From JBGPIT01 sp041485125 (GTDB taxonomy: Bacteria; Desulfobacterota; Binatia; UTPRO1), in the NCBI GenBank assembly GCA_041485125.1, contig JBGPIT010000234.1, positions 1 to 8,036 on the forward strand: a stretch of DNA of 8,036 nucleotides, read 5' to 3'. This document shows, one piece after another, positions 1 to 5,851 of the stretch. The notes under the pieces are model-generated. The model did no database searches. It was given only the letters and a program-made list of their open reading frames with translations, and had not been told where the DNA came from. Both the position numbers and the translations under genes were made by a program. Each line of letters begins with the position of its first letter. Position 1 is the stretch's first letter.

Positions 1-407
1 ATGAAGACCCGCCCGCGCACGGTGACCGTCGTGCAATTCGGATCGCAGGAGTGATTGACGTAACGCGCATGACCGTCGCCCAGCGCGCCGTCGATCACCG
101 TCTTGCGGTCGACGGTGAAGAGCAGCACGTGCGGCCGCGGCGAGCGGCCGTCGTAGTAGCGCTCCGCCGCTTCCGCATGCGAGATCCGCTCGCCGGTGTA
201 CTCGAGGACGCGCGTGTCCGCCGGGAGCGGGGCGGCCGCGAACACGCCGAGGCCGTGGAACGGCGAGCGGCGGACGACGACGGCCGACGTCGGAAGATCG
301 CGAGCGACCGCCGACTGGTGGGACCGCGTCCGCTGTTTGCCGCGCGGGTTGCCGTCGGCCGTGGCCCGTGGCCGCGGCGAGCGGCGGCGCGTCGAGGCGA
401 CGGTCAC
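1..407 (-). CDS. SET-domain protein (putative protein-lysine methyltransferase), 3' end off the window
   Basis: Reading down from a GTG at 407 gives 135 open codons to the window edge. Residues about 42-135 match a SET domain. The SET-N strand-turn reads HGLGVFAAAPLPADTRVLEY (51-70) followed by TGE, and the AdoMet-binding knot motif NHSCDPNC is at 118-125. SET proteins transfer methyl from AdoMet to lysine; the substrate is unknown here. The catalytic C-terminal tyrosine region and any post-SET zinc segment lie outside the window. The two cysteines of NHSCDPNC are the type that pair with a post-SET CxC motif. Residues 6-30 form an arginine-rich, probably disordered tail. The GTG overlaps the cupin stop as GTGA, implying translational coupling; no strong Shine-Dalgarno is seen, so the exact start is less certain than the domain call. 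Confidence 0.85.
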   Translation of the reverse strand, partial: MTVASTRRRSPRPRATADGNPRGKQRTRSHQSAVARDLPTSAVVVRRSPFHGLGVFAAAPLPADTRVLEYTGERISHAEAAERYYDGRSPRPHVLLFTVDRKTVIDGALGDGHARYVNHSCDPNCTTVTVRGRVF

Positions 408-715
408 GAGCCGGGCCGCTCGCCGATCAGGTAGCGCGCGCCTTCCGTGCCGGCGCGAGCCGCGTGGACGGTGCCCTCCGGCAGCATCAGCCGGTCCCCC
501 GCGTCGAGCGCGTACTCGCGGCCCGCGATCTCGAAGACGATGCGGCCGCGAATGCACCAGAGCGACTCGTCGTGATCGTGCGCGTGCGGCGCATACGTCC
601 GTCCGGCGGGATCGCTCCACGTGAGCACGTCGTAGCCCTCACTCTCGAGCTGCGCGCGCAGCGCCGACTCCTGCGGCGCGTCGCCTCCGCTCCACGCGAT
701 CCTTTCGAGCCTCAT
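404..715 (-). CDS. small single-domain cupin protein
   Basis: A 103-residue protein forming one cupin beta-barrel. Motif 1 is H44-A-H46-D-H48-D-E50, then G57. Motif 2 is G73, P79, G81 and H84. These residues fit the usual 3-His/1-Glu metal site of cupins (H44 or H46, H46 or H48, E50, H84). Small stand-alone cupins may be metal-dependent dioxygenases, isomerases or ligand sensors, and the sequence does not discriminate among them. The ATG at 715 is preferred over one at 763 because a GGGAGGGG Shine-Dalgarno lies directly upstream and the 763 start would run into the ABC-2 permease stop. It follows the permease by 38 bases, and its stop overlaps the start of the SET gene. No signal peptide is present, so it is likely cytoplasmic. 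Confidence 0.88.
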   Translation of the reverse strand: MRLERIAWSGGDAPQESALRAQLESEGYDVLTWSDPAGRTYAPHAHDHDESLWCIRGRIVFEIAGREYALDAGDRLMLPEGTVHAARAGTEGARYLIGERPGS

Positions 716-736
716 GCCCCTCCCGCGTCCGTGGTG

Positions 737-753
737 CCGCGACCGGGTCGCGG
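737..753 (-). other. GC-rich hairpin in the spacer between ABC-2 permease and cupin
   Basis: The bases ccgcgaccgggtcgcgg form an inverted repeat of eight base pairs around one central base, realistically a 7-bp stem with a 3-base loop. It begins immediately after the permease stop codon. No U-run follows on the transcribed strand, so it is not a standard intrinsic terminator. It could act as an mRNA-stability or processing element that sets cupin/SET levels apart from the transport genes. Function is inference only. Confidence 0.45.
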
Positions 754-1497
754 TCACTCCCATCGGAACGTCCCCACCGAGAGCGCCACCCCGGCGGCGG
801 CAAAGCCCACCAGTATCCCGGTCTCAGCGAGGTGCGCGCTCCAACTCTCGCCCATCCACAGGCTTTGCAGCAACGTCACCACGTGCGTCAATGGGAGCAC
901 GACCGCGACCCGTTGCACGGCGTCCGGCAGGAGGTCGCGCGGCAGAGCCGCGCCGGAGAGAAAGATCATCGGGTAGAAGACCGCCATCCCGATCGCTTGC
1001 GCGCTGCGGACGGTCGGGACGACGCTCGCGAGGACGAAGCCGAGCGCGAAGAGCACGCCGCAACAGAACGTGAACGCCGCGAACAGCACCGGGACGCTGC
1101 CCGCGCAGCGTAGCCCGAACGCGATCCGACCGACGGCGACGAGCAGCACCATGCCGAGCGTCGTCATGGTGAAGAGCACGACGACCTCGGCGGCGAGGAT
1201 CGCGATCGGATGCAGCGGCGTCGCCTGCAGCCGGCGCAGCACGCCGCGCTCGCGATACGACGCCAAGGTCGTGCCGAGCGCCAGCAGGGCGCTGGTCGCG
1301 ATGACCAGCGCGGTGTACGCCGGCACCGCCGTATCGACGAACCCGAAGCCGCTGGTTGCCGGCGCCGGCGTGTTGCCGAACACGCTGCCGAAGAGCAGCA
1401 GGAGCAGCACCGGAAACGCCAAGGTGAAGAACGCGGCCAGCGGCTCGCGCAGAAAGAGCTTCATCTCGACCCAGCTGAGCTTCACGAATCCGGTCAC
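754..1497 (-). CDS. ABC-2 type transporter permease
   Basis: A 247-residue integral membrane protein, the transmembrane partner of the ABC ATPase encoded just upstream. About six hydrophobic segments are visible: approximately residues 20-42, 60-80, 98-125, 133-158, 166-186 and 224-245. The pattern (short N-terminal amphipathic stretch ending FLREP, then the TM core and a late SGAALPRDLLP loop) is that of ABC-2/DrrB-type permeases, which export drugs, lipids or polysaccharide precursors. I chose GTG at 1497 because GGAGG sits 8 bases upstream. A GTG at 1506 is in frame but abuts that GGAGG with no spacing. The gap after the ATPase stop is about 20 bases. The permease probably works as a homodimer because no second ABC-2 gene is nearby. 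The substrate is not predictable. Confidence 0.9.
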   Translation of the reverse strand: MTGFVKLSWVEMKLFLREPLAAFFTLAFPVLLLLLFGSVFGNTPAPATSGFGFVDTAVPAYTALVIATSALLALGTTLASYRERGVLRRLQATPLHPIAILAAEVVVLFTMTTLGMVLLVAVGRIAFGLRCAGSVPVLFAAFTFCCGVLFALGFVLASVVPTVRSAQAIGMAVFYPMIFLSGAALPRDLLPDAVQRVAVVLPLTHVVTLLQSLWMGESWSAHLAETGILVGFAAAGVALSVGTFRWE

Positions 1498-1510
1498 GAC
1501 CTTCACCTCC
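1498..1510 (-). promoter_or_regulatory. ribosome binding site deciding the ABC-2 permease start
   Basis: GGAGG (minus strand, 1510-1506) lies 8 bases before the GTG at 1497. The same bases overlap an upstream GTG at 1506, which would leave that codon without usable spacing. The 1497 start is therefore preferred. Confidence 0.55.
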
Positions 1511-1516
1511 GTCGTT

Positions 1517-2437
1517 TCAGTCCGGCGCGAGCCGGTCGCCCGTCAGCGCCAGGAACACGTCTTCCAACGTGGCCTGCTCGGTATGGACGTCACGACACCT
1601 GATCCCGAGCGCCGAAAGCACACCCACCACGTCGCCGAGCAGACGGTCATCGTCGCCGCACACGACCACCCGGTCGCCGTCGCGCTCGATCCGCGCGCCC
1701 CCGAGGACGGGCCGCAAGCGCTCGAGCGCGAATCCATCGTCGCTCGTGAAGACGACACGACGCTCGACCCCGAGCGCGCGGATCAGATTCGCCGGCGAGT
1801 CGAGCGCGATCACCCGCCCGTGGTGCATGATCGCGACCCGGTCGCACAAACGCTCCGCCTCTTCCATGAAGTGCGTGGTGAGGAACACGGTCGCCCCCTC
1901 CTGGCGCACGCGCCGGACGAGATCCCAGATGGCGCGCCGACCGTGCGGATCGAGCGAGGTGGTGAGCTCGTCGAGGAAGACGATCTCGGGCCGGTTGATC
2001 AGCGCGAGCGCGACGAAGGCGCGTTGCCGCTGGCCGCCCGAGAGATCGCCGAACGCGACGTCGCGACTGTCGTCGAGCCCGAGATCGTGCAGCAGCGGCC
2101 GCCAATCGACGGCGCGCGGATAGAACGCGCCGAAGAGGTCGAGCGCCTCCCACAGCACGAGACGCTCCGGCAACGCGCTGCTCTGCAGCTGGACGCCGAT
2201 ACGCGCCCGGATCGCCCGGCCGTCGATACGCGGGTCGAGACCGAGCACACGCACCGAGCCGCGATCCGGGCGTCGCAGCGTCTCGAGACATTCGATGAGG
2301 GTGGTCTTGCCGGCGCCGTTCGGTCCGAGGACCCCGAAGATCTCGCCGGCGGCGACGTCGAACGACACGTCGTCGACCGCGCGCCGGGCGCCGTACCACT
2401 TGCTGACGCCGGCGACCTGCACCGCCGGGCCGCTCAT
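1517..2437 (-). CDS. ABC transporter ATP-binding protein, DrrA/CcmA type
   Basis: A 306-residue cytoplasmic ATPase that should power the ABC-2 permease encoded next. Walker A is GPNGAGKTT (38-46), the Q-loop glutamine is about Q83, the signature LSGGQ is at 132-136, Walker B ends in D156-E157, and the switch histidine is H179. The C-terminal extension (about residues 220-306) ends in TLEDVFLALTG, typical of the DUF4162 tail in DrrA-like exporters. After the catalytic Glu the usual DEPTSGLDP reads DELTTSLDP; catalytic residues are kept, so activity is expected. The ATG at 2437 overlaps the TGA of the LolA-like gene as ATGA, with no strong Shine-Dalgarno, which suggests coupling. In-frame codons further upstream (to about 2965) are antisense-like filler overlapping the LolA-like gene and were excluded. 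Confidence 0.93.
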   Translation of the reverse strand: MSGPAVQVAGVSKWYGARRAVDDVSFDVAAGEIFGVLGPNGAGKTTLIECLETLRRPDRGSVRVLGLDPRIDGRAIRARIGVQLQSSALPERLVLWEALDLFGAFYPRAVDWRPLLHDLGLDDSRDVAFGDLSGGQRQRAFVALALINRPEIVFLDELTTSLDPHGRRAIWDLVRRVRQEGATVFLTTHFMEEAERLCDRVAIMHHGRVIALDSPANLIRALGVERRVVFTSDDGFALERLRPVLGGARIERDGDRVVVCGDDDRLLGDVVGVLSALGIRCRDVHTEQATLEDVFLALTGDRLAPD

Positions 2438-3228
2438 GAGGTCGGGTCCGGGAGCGTGAGCAGGTAGTCGGGGAGGAACATGCTCGGATCGACGGCCGAC
2501 AAGAGCTCGAAGTCGGACATCTCGACGACGGAGCTGTCGCGGTAGACGTGGTCTTGCACGACGAGCCTGGTCACGGCCGTCTGCCCGAGCACCGTATCGA
2601 AGTCGGTATAGACGATCGTCTTCAAGCGCCGGCCCGATGCCGCCATGAAGTCGATGCGCCGCGGTCGGAAGTCGGCCCGCCCGACCGCATACTGCGCACG
2701 CGGATAGCGAATGCCGTCGCGGAGCGCGGTGAGATCGAGGACGTACTCGTCGGCGTCTGCCCCGGCCCCGTCGTGGAGCGTCGCCCGGTAGCCCCCGACG
2801 AGATCCACGGTCGTGACGTCCGCCACGCTCGCACCGTTGAACATGCGGAGATCGGCCGGAATGCGCGTCAAGCGATGCAGCCGGCGCGGCCGCAGCCACA
2901 CCACGTCGGGCGTGACGAGCATGGCGTCGCCGCGCGTCGGTGCCGCCACCAGCACCAGCTGGCACGCGAGACCGTTCGATCGCACCTCCACGACGGTCTC
3001 GGCCGCTCGCGGCTCGTCACCAGACGGCTCGCCGCCGGCCTCACCGCCGGGAACGATGCGCGCCACGAACCGATGTGGCCGCGTCACGCCGCGCTGCTGG
3101 TCCGCGCGGCGGATGATCTCGGTCGGGGACGGCTCCTCTTCACCGCGGCCGGCGGTCGTCGACAGGAGCGAGAGCAGCGCCAGCAACGCGCCCGCGCGCG
3201 CCAGCGACTCACGTGGCGCGGAGAACAT
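2434..3228 (-). CDS. LolA-like outer-membrane lipoprotein-sorting protein
   Basis: A 264-residue exported protein. Residues 1-28 form a signal peptide (charged start, then AGALLALLSLLSTTAG) with no lipobox cysteine, so it should be a soluble periplasmic protein. The mature region resembles the LolA/LolB-fold 'outer membrane lipoprotein-sorting protein' group (COG2834-like). An N-terminal helix (PTEIIRRADQQRG, 35-47) is followed by beta-rich sequence with the middle stretch PADLRMFNGASVADVTTVDL (124-143) and a C-terminal repeat of strands. Such proteins bind lipid or lipoprotein in a hydrophobic half-barrel and are often encoded beside FtsX-type permeases, as here. The ATG at 3228 has GGGAGGT 5 bases upstream; the gene overlaps the FtsX gene by 20 bases and the next ATPase by ATGA. 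In-frame codons above 3228 lie inside the permease and were excluded. Confidence 0.85.
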   Translation of the reverse strand: MFSAPRESLARAGALLALLSLLSTTAGRGEEEPSPTEIIRRADQQRGVTRPHRFVARIVPGGEAGGEPSGDEPRAAETVVEVRSNGLACQLVLVAAPTRGDAMLVTPDVVWLRPRRLHRLTRIPADLRMFNGASVADVTTVDLVGGYRATLHDGAGADADEYVLDLTALRDGIRYPRAQYAVGRADFRPRRIDFMAASGRRLKTIVYTDFDTVLGQTAVTRLVVQDHVYRDSSVVEMSDFELLSAVDPSMFLPDYLLTLPDPTS

Positions 3229-4420
3229 CCGAGACCTCCCTGCGAACGGCGCGCAACGACGGGCCGACCCCCGCGAGCACCGCGGCGACGATCGCGATCG
3301 TTGCGGCGACGGCGAACGCCGCCGGCACGATGTGCACCTCGGCGACGTAGCCCTGGCTGTGTCCGGGCGGCGGCGGCATGTCGATGCCGAGCGAGGAGAT
3401 GCCGAGACACGACGCGGCGCCGAGCACGAGACCCGTCGTCGCGCCGAGCACACCGATCGCCGCGGCCTCGACGAGAAACATCAGCATCACGCGGCCGGCG
3501 CTGAAGCCGAGCGCCCGCAGCACGCCGATCTCCGCGACGCGCTCGAGGACCGCCATCGACATGGTGTTGGCGATGCCCAGCACGACGACGATGGCGATGA
3601 TCACGAGAAAGACGTCGAGGATCCACCGGTAGAGGTTCACGACGCTGCCGTAGACCGGCGAGAGCTCGTCCCATCGGGCGACGCGCGCGTCGGCACCGTG
3701 GGTCGACAGCCAGCGACCGAGCCCGTCGGCGATCGCGGCCGTCGCGGCCGCGTCGTGGACCGTGACCGCGAGGCTGCCGAAGGCCGGCGTCTCGAGGAGC
3801 TCCTGCGCCGTGGCGAGCGGTAGAATGAGCGTGCGCGCGTCGTACTCGATGACGCCGCTCTCGAAGATGCCGGCGACCTGCACCTCGACGGCGCTCAAGC
3901 GGCCGCGATCGGAGTACGTGATCAGCGACGCGAGATCGCGCGGGTGGAGCTGCAGACGGCTCGCGAGCCCGCTGCCGACGAGCACGCGCGGCATCCGTTC
4001 GACGCCGCTGAACCACTCTCCCGCCGCGAGCATCGTGAGCGATCGGATCTGCGCCTCGGTCCGCGCCTCGACTCCGACGCCCGAGAACGTCACGGTGCGC
4101 GGTCCGGCGCTGACGAGTCCCTGCAGCTCGAGACGGGCCGTGACGTGCTCCACCGCCGGGTCGGCGCGCAGGTAGCGGCGCGCGCCGTCGACGAGCTCGG
4201 CGCTGAGACGCGCACGTCCGTCGTCGCCGCGCGGCAGCAGCTGCACGTGCCCGAGGCCGCTGTAGACGATGCTCTGCCGCAGCCCCGAGAACGTGAAGTC
4301 GAGGAAACCGGCGGCGACCGTCATGAACACGACGCCGAGCGCCACCGCCGCGGCGGTGATCACCGTCCGACGTGGATGCCGGAAAACGTTGCGCAGGCCG
4401 AGGTCGAGGCTGGTCGGCAT
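3209..4420 (-). CDS. FtsX-like ABC transporter permease (LolC/LolE/MacB type)
   Basis: A 403-residue inner-membrane protein with the classic four-TM FtsX layout: TM1 at about 20-42, a large periplasmic domain (about 45-270), then TM2 at about 274-297, TM3 at about 320-346 and TM4 at about 373-395. The conserved cytoplasmic coupling segment ERVAEIGVLRALGFS is at 303-317, and the N-terminus LRNVFRHPRRT (9-19) is typical of the family. With the LolD-type ATPase it should form a mechanotransmission or lipoprotein-extraction complex acting on periplasmic or membrane-embedded cargo. Only one such permease gene is present, so a homodimer is likely. The ATG at 4420 lies inside the 3' end of the ATPase gene (61-base overlap) and has no good Shine-Dalgarno. 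It is kept because starting later would delete the family N-terminus and TM1. Confidence 0.92.
   Translation of the reverse strand: MPTSLDLGLRNVFRHPRRTVITAAAVALGVVFMTVAAGFLDFTFSGLRQSIVYSGLGHVQLLPRGDDGRARLSAELVDGARRYLRADPAVEHVTARLELQGLVSAGPRTVTFSGVGVEARTEAQIRSLTMLAAGEWFSGVERMPRVLVGSGLASRLQLHPRDLASLITYSDRGRLSAVEVQVAGIFESGVIEYDARTLILPLATAQELLETPAFGSLAVTVHDAAATAAIADGLGRWLSTHGADARVARWDELSPVYGSVVNLYRWILDVFLVIIAIVVVLGIANTMSMAVLERVAEIGVLRALGFSAGRVMLMFLVEAAAIGVLGATTGLVLGAASCLGISSLGIDMPPPPGHSQGYVAEVHIVPAAFAVAATIAIVAAVLAGVGPSLRAVRREVSDVLRAT
3229..3240 (-). promoter_or_regulatory. strong Shine-Dalgarno for the LolA-like gene
   Basis: GGGAGGT (minus strand, 3240-3234) with 5-base spacing to the ATG at 3228. 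It lies inside the end of the FtsX reading frame. It fixes the start against an in-frame upstream ATG-like extension and implies independent ribosome entry for this protein. Confidence 0.65.
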
Positions 4421-5118
4421 GGTCCATTCATTTCGGTTGTGCGCACCGCCGGGACGACGATGCCGTCGCGCAAGACGATGCGCGCGTCCGCGATCGATTC
4501 GATCGCGGGATCGTGGGTCGAGAAGACGAACGCCGTGCCGCGGGTCGCGTTGATGGTCCGGAGCAGCGCCATCACCTCGAGGCCGGTCTGCGAGTCGAGG
4601 TGCGCGGTCGGCTCGTCGGCGAGGACGAGTGCCGGCCCGGTCACCAGCGCGCGCGCGATCCCGACGCGCTGTTGCTGGCCGCCGCTGAGCTCGGCCGGCC
4701 GGCGCCCCGCCTCTTTGCGCAGGCCGACCTCGTCCAACAGCCGCTCCACTCGAAGCGACCGCTCGCGCGCCGTGAGTCGCCGCAGGCTGAGCGGCAAGGC
4801 GACGTTCTCCGCCGCGGTCAGGACGGGGATGAGATTGTTCGACTGGAAGACGAAGCCGATGTGCGCGGCCCGAAAGCGCGCCCGCTCCCCCGGCGACATG
4901 CGATGCAGCGCGTGACCGCCGACGTACACCTCGCCCGCGCTCGGCGCGTCGAGTCCGCCGACGATCGCGAGGAACGTGCTCTTGCCGCTTCCCGACGGCC
5001 CGACGATGGCGCACAGCGCACGCTGCTCGACGGTCAGCGACACGCCGCGCAGCACCCGCACCAGACCGGCCGGCGCCCCGTAGCTCTTGTGAACGTTGCG
5101 GACGGCAATGAGCGGCAT
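4360..5118 (-). CDS. ABC transporter ATP-binding protein, LolD/MacB type
   Basis: A 252-residue ATPase of the LolD/FtsE/MacB class. Walker A is GPSGSGKST (40-48), the Q-loop is Q92 in VFQSNNLIP, the signature LSGGQQQRV is at 144-152, Walker B is ALVLADEP (163-170), the D-loop region reads TAHLDSQTG (instead of the common TGNLDS), and the switch histidine is H202 in STHDP. It should energise the FtsX-type permease encoded next. The recognisable fold ends near residue 222 (LRDGIVVP). The last 30 or so residues are read from the start of the permease gene in another frame and look non-conserved, so the tail is probably dispensable. The ATG at 5118 is one base after the TPR gene's stop, with GAGGGGG 9 bases upstream. 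Confidence 0.94.
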   Translation of the reverse strand: MPLIAVRNVHKSYGAPAGLVRVLRGVSLTVEQRALCAIVGPSGSGKSTFLAIVGGLDAPSAGEVYVGGHALHRMSPGERARFRAAHIGFVFQSNNLIPVLTAAENVALPLSLRRLTARERSLRVERLLDEVGLRKEAGRRPAELSGGQQQRVGIARALVTGPALVLADEPTAHLDSQTGLEVMALLRTINATRGTAFVFSTHDPAIESIADARIVLRDGIVVPAVRTTEMNGPCRPASTSACATFSGIHVGR

Positions 5119-5119
5119 C

Positions 5120-5851
5120 TCAGAGATCCCCCTCGAACGCCGACAGCTCGCGTTGCGCGTGGGCGTTGCCGGGACTCACCTCGAGCGCCTTGCCGAGCGC
5201 CCGACGGGCTTCGGGCAGCGCTCCGAGTCGGCGCTGCGCGATGCCCTCCCAGATCCACGCCTCCGCACACGCCGGATCGAGGGACTGCGCCGTGCGGAAC
5301 TCGGCGATCGCCTCGACGACGCTGCCGCCGAACATGCCCGGCGTCTCGAGCTTACCGATCCCGGCGCCGACATGGGCAAGCGGGCTTTTCGGGTCGAGCT
5401 CCAACGCTTTGGCAAACGAGGCCGAGGCGAGGCGGCCGTAGCGCATCTTGCCGACCACACCGCTTTGCGCCGCGAGCTCTCCGTACAGGTCGCCGAGGGT
5501 GGTGTGATAGGCGGCGACGTCGCCTTTGCGGTCGATCGCCACCTTCGCCGCTTGGATCCCGCGCTCGAGATGCCGGACGGCGTCCGCCTTGTCGTCCTGA
5601 TCGGCGTAGTACAGCGCGAGCCCTTCCTCGGCGCGCGAGAGGTGATGATGCGCCGTCCCGTCGGGATCTGGGCCGTCGGCGTAGATGCTGAAGATGCGGA
5701 GCGCCTCCTCGAGCTTCGGCAGCGCCATCGTTTCATAGCCGATCTTGAGCGCGGCGAGCCCGTGCTCGAGCGTCGCGCCCGCAGCCGCGCCGGCGACCAT
5801 CGCCGACGCGAAGGCCCACACTGCTGCGAGACAGAGTAGGTCGCGTGTCAT
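5120..5851 (-). CDS. exported tetratricopeptide-repeat (TPR) protein
   Basis: A 243-residue protein. Residues 1-26 are a signal peptide (MTRDLLCLAAVWAFASAMVA core, cleavage near the AAAGA-TLE stretch) without a lipobox, so a periplasmic location is expected. Helical TPR-like units follow from about residue 32: 32-55, 68-105, 113-155, 156-192 and 193-236. The clearest are the pair around SFAKALELDPKSPLAHVGAG and the one ending TAQSLDPACAEAWIWEGIAQ, with PGMFGGSVVEAIAEF between them. TPR folds mediate protein-protein contact, and a scaffold or adaptor for the transporter encoded downstream is a reasonable inference. The start is well supported: AAGGAGG lies 9 bases before the ATG. It overlaps the upstream diiron gene by ATGA and is one base from the LolD-type gene. 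Confidence 0.85.
   Translation of the reverse strand: MTRDLLCLAAVWAFASAMVAGAAAGATLEHGLAALKIGYETMALPKLEEALRIFSIYADGPDPDGTAHHHLSRAEEGLALYYADQDDKADAVRHLERGIQAAKVAIDRKGDVAAYHTTLGDLYGELAAQSGVVGKMRYGRLASASFAKALELDPKSPLAHVGAGIGKLETPGMFGGSVVEAIAEFRTAQSLDPACAEAWIWEGIAQRRLGALPEARRALGKALEVSPGNAHAQRELSAFEGDL

Noticed and set aside
51..434. Plus-strand open frame at the left edge
   Set aside because: The minus strand here encodes an unmistakable SET domain; the plus frame is its Arg-rich shadow.
716..753. Intrinsic terminator between permease and cupin
   Set aside because: The hairpin is strong but no U-run follows on the transcribed strand, and the cupin has a good Shine-Dalgarno just beyond. It is kept only as a hairpin of unknown role.
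1070..2467. A 465-codon plus-strand open frame
   Set aside because: It runs antisense to the ABC-2 permease and DrrA-type ATPase, both with clear family motifs. Its translation is rich in Arg, Glu and Asp without motifs, the usual antisense shadow in high-G+C DNA.
2438..2965. N-terminal extension of the DrrA-type ATPase to position 2965
   Set aside because: It lies within the LolA-like gene in a different frame and has no conserved sequence. The ATP-binding fold starts right after the ATG at 2437.
4421..5014. N-terminal extension of the FtsX permease frame to position 5014
   Set aside because: This part overlaps the LolD-type ATPase core in another frame and is Arg-rich without motifs. The family N-terminus begins at the ATG at 4420.
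4372..5691. A 439-codon plus-strand open frame
   Set aside because: It is antisense to the LolD-type ATPase and TPR genes, of low-complexity Arg/Ala composition, with no recognisable domain.
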